Positions 43,496 to 51,401 of a stretch of 64,000 nucleotides of DNA are shown piece by piece. Source of the DNA: Conexibacter sp. SYSU D00693 (GTDB taxonomy: Bacteria > Actinomycetota > Thermoleophilia > Solirubrobacterales > Solirubrobacteraceae); contig NZ_CP070950.1 in the NCBI RefSeq assembly GCF_017084525.1, positions 1,922,001 to 1,986,000 on the forward strand, in the 5' to 3' direction. The notes beneath the pieces were generated by a model. That model was not told the DNA's origin. It was given only the letters and a program-made list of their open reading frames with translations, and ran no database searches. Position 1 is the stretch's first letter. Each line of letters opens with the position of its first letter. The position numbers and the translations under genes are program-made.

Positions 43496-44215
43496 GTGCC
43501 GTCGCCCGTCCCGCCACCCGAGAGCCCGGTCGTCGCCGAGGGGCTCACGAAGACCTTCCGCCGCGCGGGCCACTCGCCGGTGCGGGCGGTCGACGACGTC
43601 AGCCTCACCGCCCGGACCGGAGCGGTGACCGCGATCACGGGGCCGTCGGGCTCGGGCAAGACGACGCTGCTGCAGCTGCTGGCGGGGCTCGAGCGTCCCG
43701 ACGCCGGCCGCGTCCACGTCGGCGGGGTCGAGCTGACGCGGCTGGGCGAGCGCCGGCTGGCGGCGGTGCGCCGGCAGCGCATCGGCTTCGTCTTCCAGGC
43801 CTTCAACCTCATGCCGAGCCTCTCGGCCCGCGACAACATCACGCTGCCGGTCGAGCTCGACGGGCGGGCGGTGGACGAGGACCGGCTCGCGCAGCTCGCC
43901 GAGCGCCTGGGCATCGCCGACCGGCTCGACCACCTGCCCAGCGAGCTGTCCGGCGGCCAGCAGCAGCGCGTCGCCGTCGCGCGCGCGGTCCTCGCCGACC
44001 CGGCGGTGGTGTTCGCCGACGAGCCGACGGGGGCGCTGGACCGGCACGCGGCCACCGCGCTGCTCGACCTGCTCGGCGGCCTCGCGCACGACCACGGCCT
44101 GACGCTCGTGGTCGTCACGCACGACCCAGGCGTCGCCGCGTGGGCCGACGACGTCCTCGCCATGGACGAGGGCCGCCTGGCCGGCGCGGCGGCGGTCCAG
44201 CCGGCCCTGCCATGA
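43496..44215 (+). CDS. MacB/LolD-type ABC ATPase
   Basis: ABC ATPase of 239 residues, GTG 43496. Walker A is GPSGSGKTTLLQLLAGLE near 49, the FQAFNLMPSLSARDN Q-loop matches LolD/MacB, the signature is LSGGQQQRVAVARAV, Walker B VVFADEPTGALD, and the switch is THDPG. Such ATPases drive mechanotransmission by FtsX-like permeases that move lipoproteins, peptides or other substrates across or out of the membrane rather than import. The ATG of the permease overlaps its stop by 4 bp. Confidence 0.92.
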   Translation: MPSPVPPPESPVVAEGLTKTFRRAGHSPVRAVDDVSLTARTGAVTAITGPSGSGKTTLLQLLAGLERPDAGRVHVGGVELTRLGERRLAAVRRQRIGFVFQAFNLMPSLSARDNITLPVELDGRAVDEDRLAQLAERLGIADRLDHLPSELSGGQQQRVAVARAVLADPAVVFADEPTGALDRHAATALLDLLGGLAHDHGLTLVVVTHDPGVAAWADDVLAMDEGRLAGAAAVQPALP

Positions 44216-46791
44216 GCCGGGGCCGTGTGCGCCTGCGGGTGCTCGCCCGCCTGTGGCTGGCCGAGCTGCGCGCCCACCGCGGCCGCGCGACGGCGACGGC
44301 CGCGACGCTCGTCCTCGGCACCGCGCTGCTGACGGCGGCCCTCGTGGTCGGGGCGTCGATGCAGGCCTCGGTCCGTGACGGCGCGGGCGTGGAGTTCGCC
44401 GGACCGGCGGACGGGGCGGGACGCACGGGCGCCGACGTCGTCGTGCGCACCGCCTCGGTCGCCCAGGGCGCGGCCGGCGTGTCGGGCGCGACGTCGACCG
44501 GGATGGGGCCCGACGACGTCGCGGCACTGCGCCGCCTTCCGGGCGTCGAGGCCGCCGGGACGCTGACCCAGGCGGTCGTCGCGGCGCAGGTCGGCGACCG
44601 CGTGCGCGGCATCACCCTCGAGAGCCTCGCCGACGACGCGAGCGTCCGCTGGCAGGGGCTCGCGTCGGGCCGGGCGCCGGTGGACGGCACCGAGGTCGCG
44701 GTGACCCGCCGGACGCTCGACGAGCTGCGCATCGGCGAGGGCGATCAGCTCGCGCTCGCCCGCCCCGGCGTCGGCCGTGCGCGGTTCACCGTGGTCGGGG
44801 TCCTCGACGTCCGCGGGTCCCCGCGCCACGGCGCCAGCGCCTACGGCGTCGTGACGCCTGCCGTCGCCCAGGCGCTCGCGCGCGTCGACGGGCCGACGAC
44901 CGCCCTGCTGCGCGCCCGCCCGGGCGTCGACCCGATGGCGCTCGTCCGCCAGGTCAACCGCGACGCGCCCGTCGGCTTCCCCGAGACCGCCGCGACGCTC
45001 GAGGAGGCGACCCTCGGGGCCAACAGCGAACGCCTCACCGCGCTGGGGTCGGTCGTCAGCGCCTTCGCCGCCGCGGGCCTGCTCGTCGCCGCGCTCGTGC
45101 TCGCGACGACGACGCTCGTCGCGCTGGCCTCGCGCCGCCGGACGCTCGCCCTCGTGCGCTGCCTCGGCGCGTCGCGCGCCGTGACCGTCGGGCTCGTGGC
45201 GACCGAGGCGCTCGCCCTCGGGCTGGGCGGCGGGATCCTGGGCACCGCGGCCGGCGTGGGCGTCGCCCGGGCCGCGTTGCCGCTCGTCGCCGCGGTCCCG
45301 GGCCTCCCGGAGGTCGACGGCGGCTCGTTCACCGTCGACGCGGTCGCGGTCCTGGCGCCGGTCGGCGCGGCGCTGCTCCTCGCCGCCGTGGCCGCTGCGG
45401 CGCCCGCCGTGCTCGTCGGGCGGATCAGCCCGACCGAGGCGCTGCGCGGGCCCTCCCCCGGCCACGCCCGCGCGCACCGGCTCGCGACGGTCCTGGCGCC
45501 CGCCGCGGTGGCCGCCGGGGTCGCCGCGCTGCTCGCCGGTCCGGGCTGGGCGTGGCCCGCGCTCGGCGTCCTGCTCGTGCTGGGCGGAGCCGTGGGGGCC
45601 ACGGCGCCGCTGCTGCGCCTCGCCGGACAGGCCGGCCACCGCCTCGCCGGGCGGGACCTGCTCCAGCGCCTGGCCAGCCGGCAGGTCGCCCACCAGCCCA
45701 CGCGCGCCGCGGCCGAGGTCGTCGCGGTGGTCGTCGCCGTCGCGCTGGTCACGGGCGCATGGGTGGGGCTGAGCTCCATGGGCGAGACCGCGTCCGCGCG
45801 GCTGTCGCAGGAGCGCGCGCCCGACCTCACGGTCGGCGTCGCCGCCGGCAGCGGCCTCGTCACCCCCGCGGCACAGCGCACCGTGGCGCGGGTCGACGGC
45901 GTGGCGGCGGTCGTCCCGGTCGCCTACGGGCGCGACGTCGCGGTGGTCGGCCGCGGCGGCGACGGCCGCCGCGTGCGCCTGACCGTCGGCACCGCGGGCG
46001 TCGGCCCGACCGGCCTGTCCGCGGGCTTCCCCCGGGGTGCGCCGGTCGACCGGCTGCGCGACGACGCGCTCTACCTCCCCGAGACCGACTTCCCGCCCTA
46101 CCCCGCCGGTGCGCGCGTCCGGCTCGAGGGTCCCGCCGGCGTGGCGCGCGACCTCGAGGTCGTCTACCTCGACGACCTGCCGGTGCCGAGCCTCGTCAGC
46201 CGCCGCACGCTCGACCGGGCCGCGGCGGCCGTGGAGCCGCGCGAGGCCTGGGTGCGCCTCGCCGACGGCGCGGACCGCGCGCGGGTCGTCGACGAGGTGA
46301 CCGGCCTCGCCGTGCTGTCGGGACCGCTGCCCGTCGACGGCCCGGCGTTCCTCGACGTGCGCCTGGGCCATGCCGTCGGGACCGCGCGCACCGCCGCCAC
46401 CGGCCTGCTCGCCCTCGCCGTCCTCGTCGCGCTCATCGGCGCCGCCACGACCCTCGGGCTCTCGGTCACCGAGCAGCGCCGCGAGCACGCGACGCTGCGC
46501 GCGCTGGGCATGGAGCGCCGGCGCCTGCGCGCCCTGCTCCTGCGCCGCGTCCTCGTCGTCACGCTCACCGGCTCGCTCGTCGGCGTCGCCCTCGGTGGCG
46601 GCCTCGCGGTGCTCGTCGTGCGCCGCGTCGCCGCCGGCCTCGACGTCGACCCCGTCGTCGCCTGGCCCGCGCTGCCCGTCCTCGCGCTCGTCGCGGTGGT
46701 CGTGGTCGTCGCGCGCCTGGCCAGCCTCCTGCCCCTCGAACGCGCCGCGGCGGTCCGACCCGCGCGCGCCCTCGCCGAAGGACCCGCATGA
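44212..46791 (+). CDS. FtsX-like ABC permease (two-module)
   Basis: Large permease of 859 residues made of two FtsX modules. The first span (about 20-45) is followed by an extracellular domain; a three-span block covers about 280-430 and a core of spans 470-560. A second extracellular domain follows, and the final three-span block (about 725-845) contains GAATTLGLSVTEQRREHATLRALGMERRRLRALLLRR, the typical FtsX signature. Such pairs act as lipoprotein or peptide extruders. Downstream genes encode exported proteins anchored by a C-terminal span, likely functional partners. Confidence 0.92.
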   Translation: MSRGRVRLRVLARLWLAELRAHRGRATATAATLVLGTALLTAALVVGASMQASVRDGAGVEFAGPADGAGRTGADVVVRTASVAQGAAGVSGATSTGMGPDDVAALRRLPGVEAAGTLTQAVVAAQVGDRVRGITLESLADDASVRWQGLASGRAPVDGTEVAVTRRTLDELRIGEGDQLALARPGVGRARFTVVGVLDVRGSPRHGASAYGVVTPAVAQALARVDGPTTALLRARPGVDPMALVRQVNRDAPVGFPETAATLEEATLGANSERLTALGSVVSAFAAAGLLVAALVLATTTLVALASRRRTLALVRCLGASRAVTVGLVATEALALGLGGGILGTAAGVGVARAALPLVAAVPGLPEVDGGSFTVDAVAVLAPVGAALLLAAVAAAAPAVLVGRISPTEALRGPSPGHARAHRLATVLAPAAVAAGVAALLAGPGWAWPALGVLLVLGGAVGATAPLLRLAGQAGHRLAGRDLLQRLASRQVAHQPTRAAAEVVAVVVAVALVTGAWVGLSSMGETASARLSQERAPDLTVGVAAGSGLVTPAAQRTVARVDGVAAVVPVAYGRDVAVVGRGGDGRRVRLTVGTAGVGPTGLSAGFPRGAPVDRLRDDALYLPETDFPPYPAGARVRLEGPAGVARDLEVVYLDDLPVPSLVSRRTLDRAAAAVEPREAWVRLADGADRARVVDEVTGLAVLSGPLPVDGPAFLDVRLGHAVGTARTAATGLLALAVLVALIGAATTLGLSVTEQRREHATLRALGMERRRLRALLLRRVLVVTLTGSLVGVALGGGLAVLVVRRVAAGLDVDPVVAWPALPVLALVAVVVVVARLASLLPLERAAAVRPARALAEGPA

Positions 46792-47870
46792 CCCACCGCC
46801 TCCTCGCCCTCGCCGCCGCGACGCTCGCGGGCTGCGCCGCCGTCGCGCCCGCGGCGCCCGCGGCGCCCGCGGCCGAGACGGTCCAGTTCCAGCAGACGGC
46901 GACCTACCGCTGCGGCAGCCTCAACGGCCTGAGCTTCGAGACGGTCGACCTGACCGTCCGCCTCGACGCGCCGCGCACCGCCGCACCGGGCGACGCGGTC
47001 GCCGCGTCGGGGACCGTCCAGGTCAGCTTCTCGTCGCGGGCCAACGGGCTCGTCGGGCTCGTGACGCTCGCGCGGACGGTGCGCTTCGAGGCCGACGCGC
47101 TGGGTCTGCCGCTGCGCGTCCGGACGCCGGCCCGGGCGGTGGAGCGCACCGTGCCGCTGCGCGACGTGCGCTCGGAGCCGGCGCCCGCCCCGGGCCTCGG
47201 CCGGCCGCTGCGCGCGACGCTGCCCTTCACCCTGGCGAGCATCGTCGTGCCCGCCGACGCGACGGGCGACCTCGAGCTGCGCCTGCCCGCCAACGGCACC
47301 GCGGTCGACCTCGCCGGCCAGCGCGCCGCGTTCACGGGCGTGCTGCTCTTCGACGGCGGGCTCGACGCGCGCCTGCCCGTCTCGTGCACGCTGCCCGAGG
47401 ACGGCTCGCCGGTGCTCGTGCGCCTCCCGCTGCAGACGGCGGCCGGCGCACCGGCGCCCGCCGAGCCCGCGCCGGCGACGGCCGGCGAGGACCGCGCCGG
47501 GAGCGCGGACGACGACGACGACCGCGACCTCGCCAGCGGGGCGTCGCAGCCGGCGGGCGACCGGAGCGCCGACCCGCCGCGAGGCTCGTCGACCGCCACG
47601 GGCCCCGCGTCCTCGGCCGGGCGCCGCTCGACGACGACCGCGCCGGCGGGCGCCACCGCGGGTGCCACGGCCACCTCGCCGGCCGTCACCGACGCCCCCG
47701 CCGAGGTCGTGTGGGACGCCGTCCCCGCCGCCACGCGCAGCGACGACGTCTTCGTGCCGGCGTGGGTGCTCGCGGTGCTGCTCGGCTTCGCGGTCGCCGC
47801 CTGCGTCGCCACCGCCCTGGCCACCCGCCGCCGCTTGCGGGCGGCCCGTCGTCCGGAGGGGACGTCGTGA
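46788..47870 (+). CDS. Exported single-pass protein, DUF6801-like beta domain
   Basis: Protein of 360 residues overlapping the permease gene by 4 bp. N-terminal signal sequence (MTHRLLALAAATLAGCA), possibly a lipobox (LAGC). A beta-rich domain (about 30-215) contains two Cys (YRCGSLNGL, VSCTLPEDG) that could pair. The linker (215-310) is Pro/Ala/Thr/Asp-rich, and the C-terminus has one hydrophobic span (WVLAVLLGFAVAACVATALA) then a basic tail. The beta domain resembles surface DUF6801-type repeats of actinomycetes; this is a family guess. Probably a wall-spanning surface protein coupled to the ABC/FtsX pair. Confidence 0.75.
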   Translation: MTHRLLALAAATLAGCAAVAPAAPAAPAAETVQFQQTATYRCGSLNGLSFETVDLTVRLDAPRTAAPGDAVAASGTVQVSFSSRANGLVGLVTLARTVRFEADALGLPLRVRTPARAVERTVPLRDVRSEPAPAPGLGRPLRATLPFTLASIVVPADATGDLELRLPANGTAVDLAGQRAAFTGVLLFDGGLDARLPVSCTLPEDGSPVLVRLPLQTAAGAPAPAEPAPATAGEDRAGSADDDDDRDLASGASQPAGDRSADPPRGSSTATGPASSAGRRSTTTAPAGATAGATATSPAVTDAPAEVVWDAVPAATRSDDVFVPAWVLAVLLGFAVAACVATALATRRRLRAARRPEGTS

Positions 47871-48967
47871 CCAGGTCCACCGCCCGCCGCACCGCCGCGG
47901 CGCTCACCGTCCTCGTCGTGGCGGGCGCCGCCGCCCCGCCCGCCCACGGCGCCCCGAGGCGCGCGCAGCAGACCTACACCTGCGCGGTCGGCCTGACCGA
48001 CGGCTCGACCGACGAGACCCAGACCGAGTCCTTCGGCGCGGCGATGACGCTCGACGTGCCCGACAGCGTCCCGGCCGGCGGCACCGTCTCGCTCACCGGG
48101 TCCTTCGAGTTCCGGCTGCCCGACAGCTACCGCGAGCGTTTCGCGATGTTCGGCTTCACCGAGGTCGAGGGCGCGTCGGACACCCTCGGGATCACCATGG
48201 AGGTCGGCGGCCGGCGCGTCGCGCACATCGCCGACCGGTGGGCGTCGGGCCCCCAGCGGGTCGGCAACCCGATCGTCGTCACCGGCTCCACCGCCTTCCC
48301 CACCTTCCGGGTCCCGGAGGACGCCCGCGGGACGCTGCGGCTGAGCATGCCGGGCAACGACGCGACCGGCAACACGGTGCGCAAGGACCCCGAGCGCGTG
48401 GCCTTCACCGCGGTCGCGACGACCCGCGGGCCGACGAGCTACAGCTACGCGCTGGCCTGCTACCTGCCGGGCGGCGAGGCGCCGAACGTCATCGCGGAGG
48501 TGCCGATCGTCGCCCCCGGCGGTGGCGGCGGTGGCGGCGGTGACGCCGAGGCGGGGACGTCCGGCTCGGGCTCCTCGGGGTCCGCCGGCGGCACGCGCGG
48601 CGGCTCGGCGCGCGGACGCACGACGTCCGGCGCACGCCGCGGACCCTCCGGCACCTCCACGACGCGCTCGGCCACCACGACGACGCCGCGCGCCACCCGC
48701 CGCTCGTCCACCAACCCCTTCGGGGCCTCGAGCCCCGCCTCCGCGGACGACGTCGTCGCCGGCGGGCCCGAGACCACGGCGGGCGCCGAGCCCTCGGCGC
48801 GGGCCGCCGGACCCGTCCTCGCCGCGGACACCGACACGCGCGACGGCATCCGCTTGCGCCGCACCTGGCTGTGGGCCATCGGCCTCGCGGCGCTCCTGGG
48901 GTCGCTGACCTGGGCGCTCGTGCTGCGGATGCGCCTGCGGTCGCTGCTCGACGAGCGCGACGGCTAG
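47867..48967 (+). CDS. Exported single-pass protein, paralogous to its neighbour
   Basis: Protein of 366 residues with the same layout as the preceding one: signal peptide ending AHGA, a beta-domain with paired cysteines (YTCAVGL, ALACYLPGG), a Gly/Ser/Thr-rich linker from about 205 with a run of glycines near 210-217, and a C-terminal span WLWAIGLAALLGSLTWALVL followed by basic residues. GTG 47867 overlaps the previous stop. The two may form a heteromeric surface complex with the FtsX transporter. Family unknown. Confidence 0.75.
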   Translation: MTRSTARRTAAALTVLVVAGAAAPPAHGAPRRAQQTYTCAVGLTDGSTDETQTESFGAAMTLDVPDSVPAGGTVSLTGSFEFRLPDSYRERFAMFGFTEVEGASDTLGITMEVGGRRVAHIADRWASGPQRVGNPIVVTGSTAFPTFRVPEDARGTLRLSMPGNDATGNTVRKDPERVAFTAVATTRGPTSYSYALACYLPGGEAPNVIAEVPIVAPGGGGGGGGDAEAGTSGSGSSGSAGGTRGGSARGRTTSGARRGPSGTSTTRSATTTTPRATRRSSTNPFGASSPASADDVVAGGPETTAGAEPSARAAGPVLAADTDTRDGIRLRRTWLWAIGLAALLGSLTWALVLRMRLRSLLDERDG

Positions 48968-49386
48968 GCCGCGACGGCGCGCTCGGCCGTCTCGTCGTAG
49001 GCGGCGCGTGCGGCCTGGACCTCGTCCATGTGCGCCTCGGCCCAGGTCTTGAGCTGCACCATCACCGCCGTGAGGTCGCGGCCCAGCGGTGTCAGCTCGT
49101 AGTCGACGCGCACCGGGACGGTCGGGGTCACCGTCCGGGTCACCAGCCCGTCGCGCTCGAGCGCCCGCAGCGTCTGGGTGAGCATCTTCTGGCTGATCGA
49201 CGCGATCTTGCGCGCGAGCTGCGAGAAGCGCATCGGCTCGTGGTGCTCGCGCAGGGCGGCGAGGACGAGCGCGACCCACTTGTCGGCGAGCCGGTCGAGC
49301 AGCTGCCGGGTCGGGCACTGCGCGAGGAACGCGTCGTAGGCGCGGGCCGCGTCGGCGCGGCGCTGGGCGGCGGTCTGGGTCGGCAT
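48964..49386 (-). CDS. HxlR-family regulator
   Basis: MarR-like HxlR regulator of 140 residues. The start has CPTRQLLDRLADKWVALVLAAL with the redox-type Cys typical of the family, and the winged helix includes MRFSQLARKIASISQKMLTQTLRALERDGLV. It is divergent from a quinone oxidoreductase-like gene with a TAGGCAC dyad between them, the usual arrangement for electrophile- or quinone-sensing HxlR proteins such as QorR/YodB. Its 3' end overlaps the surface-protein gene by 4 bp, convergently. Confidence 0.9.
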   Translation of the reverse strand: MPTQTAAQRRADAARAYDAFLAQCPTRQLLDRLADKWVALVLAALREHHEPMRFSQLARKIASISQKMLTQTLRALERDGLVTRTVTPTVPVRVDYELTPLGRDLTAVMVQLKTWAEAHMDEVQAARAAYDETAERAVAA

Positions 49387-49408
49387 GGCAGGTGCTCCTT
49401 CAGTGACC

Positions 49409-49428
49409 TAGGCACTTTCTGGTGCCTA
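49409..49428. promoter_or_regulatory. HxlR operator
   Basis: Perfect inverted repeat TAGGCAC - 6 bp - GTGCCTA in the divergent promoter region. It lies 23 bp upstream of the HxlR ATG and about 38 bp upstream of the oxidoreductase ATG. Confidence 0.7.
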
Positions 49429-49465
49429 CTTCCCAGCAGAGAGTAGCAGTCGTACGGTGCTCGGC

Positions 49466-50341
49466 ATGACCTCCACCACCGCCCCGACCACCACGACCTT
49501 CCGCCGCCTCGTCACCGCCGGCGACGGCACGCTGAGCACCGAGACCGCCGCGCTGCCCGAGCCCGGGCCCGGCGAGGTCCGCATCCGCGTCCGCGCCGCG
49601 GGCATCACGCCGGCCGACCTCGGCGTCCGCGACGGCTTCTTCCACCAGATCGGCCTCGCCACCGGGTCCGTCGGCCTCGGCTGGGACCTCGCCGGCACCG
49701 TCGACGCGCTCGGCCCCGACGTCGACGCGTTCGCCGTCGGCGACGAGGTCCTCGGCGTCCACGACAGCTTCGACGCCGCGGTCCGCGGCCAGGGCGAGGC
49801 CGTCGTCCTGCCGCTGCGCGCCGTCGCCCTGGCGCCGGAGGGCGTGCCGCTCGACGCCGCGGCGACGCTGTCGCTCAACGCGCTGACCGCCAAGCAGTCG
49901 CTCGACCTGCTCGCGCTGGAGCCCGGGCAGACGCTGCTCGTCACGGGCGCCCGCGGCTCGGTGGGCGGGTTCGCCGTGGAGCTCGCGCGGCTGCGCGGTC
50001 TCGAGGTCGTCGCGGTGGGCCGCGGCGACGCGCTGCCCACCGGCGTCGACGGCGCCCTCGACGCGGCGGCGGTCGGTGCCGACGTGCTCGTGGCCGTCCG
50101 CGACGGCGGTGCCTTCGTCGCCGTGAAGGACCCCGCGGAGCCGCCGGCCGAGCGCGGCATCCGCGTCACCACGGTCCACACGTACGCCCAGCCGGGCGAG
50201 CTCGCCGAGCTGAGCCGGCTGGCACAGGAGGGCCGGCTGACGCTCCACGTCGCCGAGCGCTTCGGCCTCGACGAGGCCGACGCCGCCTACGCGCGGGTCG
50301 CCGAGGGCGGCCTGCGCGGGCGGGTCCTGCTGGTCCCCTAG
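49466..50341 (+). CDS. NADPH:quinone oxidoreductase-like protein (MDR family)
   Basis: Medium-chain reductase of about 291 residues from ATG 49466 (GTG 49457 also in frame). It has the GroES-like N-terminal domain (RIRVRAAGITPADLGVRDGF) and the GHK-type nucleotide motif as LLVTGARGSVGGFAVELARLRG near 157. No zinc ligands, so it is a quinone or enone reductase. Its control by the divergent HxlR protein suggests a response to electrophiles. The 3' end overlaps the convergent secreted-protein gene by 4 bp. Confidence 0.88.
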   Translation: MTSTTAPTTTTFRRLVTAGDGTLSTETAALPEPGPGEVRIRVRAAGITPADLGVRDGFFHQIGLATGSVGLGWDLAGTVDALGPDVDAFAVGDEVLGVHDSFDAAVRGQGEAVVLPLRAVALAPEGVPLDAAATLSLNALTAKQSLDLLALEPGQTLLVTGARGSVGGFAVELARLRGLEVVAVGRGDALPTGVDGALDAAAVGADVLVAVRDGGAFVAVKDPAEPPAERGIRVTTVHTYAQPGELAELSRLAQEGRLTLHVAERFGLDEADAAYARVAEGGLRGRVLLVP

Positions 50342-51099
50342 CCCACGCGGAGGGTCCGGGTGGTCGACGCGACGCGCCGGCCACCCTGGCGCAGGACGAC
50401 CGTGGCGCGGTAGCTCCCGCGCTGCAGGCGGCCCCGGGCGGCGCGGACGTCCACGACCGCCCCCGGGAGGATGCGCTGCGCGGCGACGGTGCCGCGCAGC
50501 GTCCCCGCGGCCCCGGCCACGCGGATGGAGCCGGTGAGAGGCTGGACGGTGTTGCCGGTGTTGCGCACCGCGACCGTCACGCGGCCGCCGCGGGCGCGGA
50601 CCTCGCCCACCCGCACGCGCAGGCGCCGCCGGCTCGCGGCCGGGTTCAGGCGCAGGCTCGACAGCAGGCGCAGACGGGTGCGCACACCGCCCGGCCCGCC
50701 GCGCGGTGTGCCGAGGACCTCGACGGTGCCGTAGAGCGAGCCGGCGGCGGGGACGCTCGTGAGCGACGCGTCGATCGTCCGGCGCTGGCCCGGCGCGAGC
50801 GTGAAGCGCGTCGCGCCGAGGCGCACCTGCGACAGCGTGCGTCGCGCGTCCGGGAGCACCGTGCCCGAGCGGGCCTGGCTCCAGGGTCGGGCGGTGGCGA
50901 CGACGTCGAACGTCGCGCTGGAGCTGTTCGTCACGACGACGGTGCCGATGCGGCCAGGGGCCGCGGGCCGCTCGACGATCGCCGGGGAGATCGAGAGGCC
51001 GCCCTGGGCGGAGGACTGCGCGGCGACGGTGGCGACGGCCGCGGCCGAGGCGGCGAGCGCGAGGGCGCCGAGGCCGGCGCTGTGGAGGGTGCGGGTCAT
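50338..51099 (-). CDS. Exported DUF916/WxLIP-like protein
   Basis: Exported protein of 253 residues, signal peptide ending AQSSAQG. The mature start SISPAIVERPAAPGRIGTVVVTNSSSATFDV and the APGQRRTIDASL segment look like the immunoglobulin-like domain of DUF916/WxL-interacting proteins. A second beta domain (about 155-250) ends ASTTRTLRVG. Unlike Firmicute WxLIPs there is no C-terminal transmembrane span. It is last in a four-gene operon of exported proteins. The family call is by resemblance only. Confidence 0.65.
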   Translation of the reverse strand: MTRTLHSAGLGALALAASAAAVATVAAQSSAQGGLSISPAIVERPAAPGRIGTVVVTNSSSATFDVVATARPWSQARSGTVLPDARRTLSQVRLGATRFTLAPGQRRTIDASLTSVPAAGSLYGTVEVLGTPRGGPGGVRTRLRLLSSLRLNPAASRRRLRVRVGEVRARGGRVTVAVRNTGNTVQPLTGSIRVAGAAGTLRGTVAAQRILPGAVVDVRAARGRLQRGSYRATVVLRQGGRRVASTTRTLRVG

Positions 51100-51101
51100 G
51101 G

Positions 51102-51401
51102 CTAGGGGCCGGCCGGGCCGGCGGTGATGGTCTGGGGCTCGGTGTCGGGTGCGGCGAGGCGGACGCTCGCGCGCACGACGGGGCGCTTGAAGGTCCTGAC
51201 GGTCCTCGGCGCGCCGCCGGACGGCGTCACGGTCACGGCGGCGCCGCCCTCCGTGGTGCTGAGCGTCGCGGTCCGCCCCGTCACCTCGAGCGCGAGCGTG
51301 CTCTCGACCTGGCCCGAGACGTCGGTCTGGGCGCCGGTGCTCGCGGGGAGGAGCGCGAGGACGGCGCAGGCCAGCACGGCGCCCGTGCGGCGACGCCTCA
51401 T
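51102..51401 (-). CDS. Small exported protein, short WxL-like paralogue
   Basis: Protein of 99 residues from ATG 51401, which overlaps the upstream gene's stop by 4 bp. Signal peptide MRRRRTGAVLACAVLALLPAS. The mature start TDVSGQVESTLALEVTG resembles the opening of the C-terminal domain of the HtaA protein upstream (VSGTVAETLNLTLNG). It stops after about 75 residues, so it may be a truncated or minimal copy of that domain. It lies 2 bp from the next gene. Confidence 0.6.
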   Translation of the reverse strand: MRRRRTGAVLACAVLALLPASTGAQTDVSGQVESTLALEVTGRTATLSTTEGGAAVTVTPSGGAPRTVRTFKRPVVRASVRLAAPDTEPQTITAGPAGP

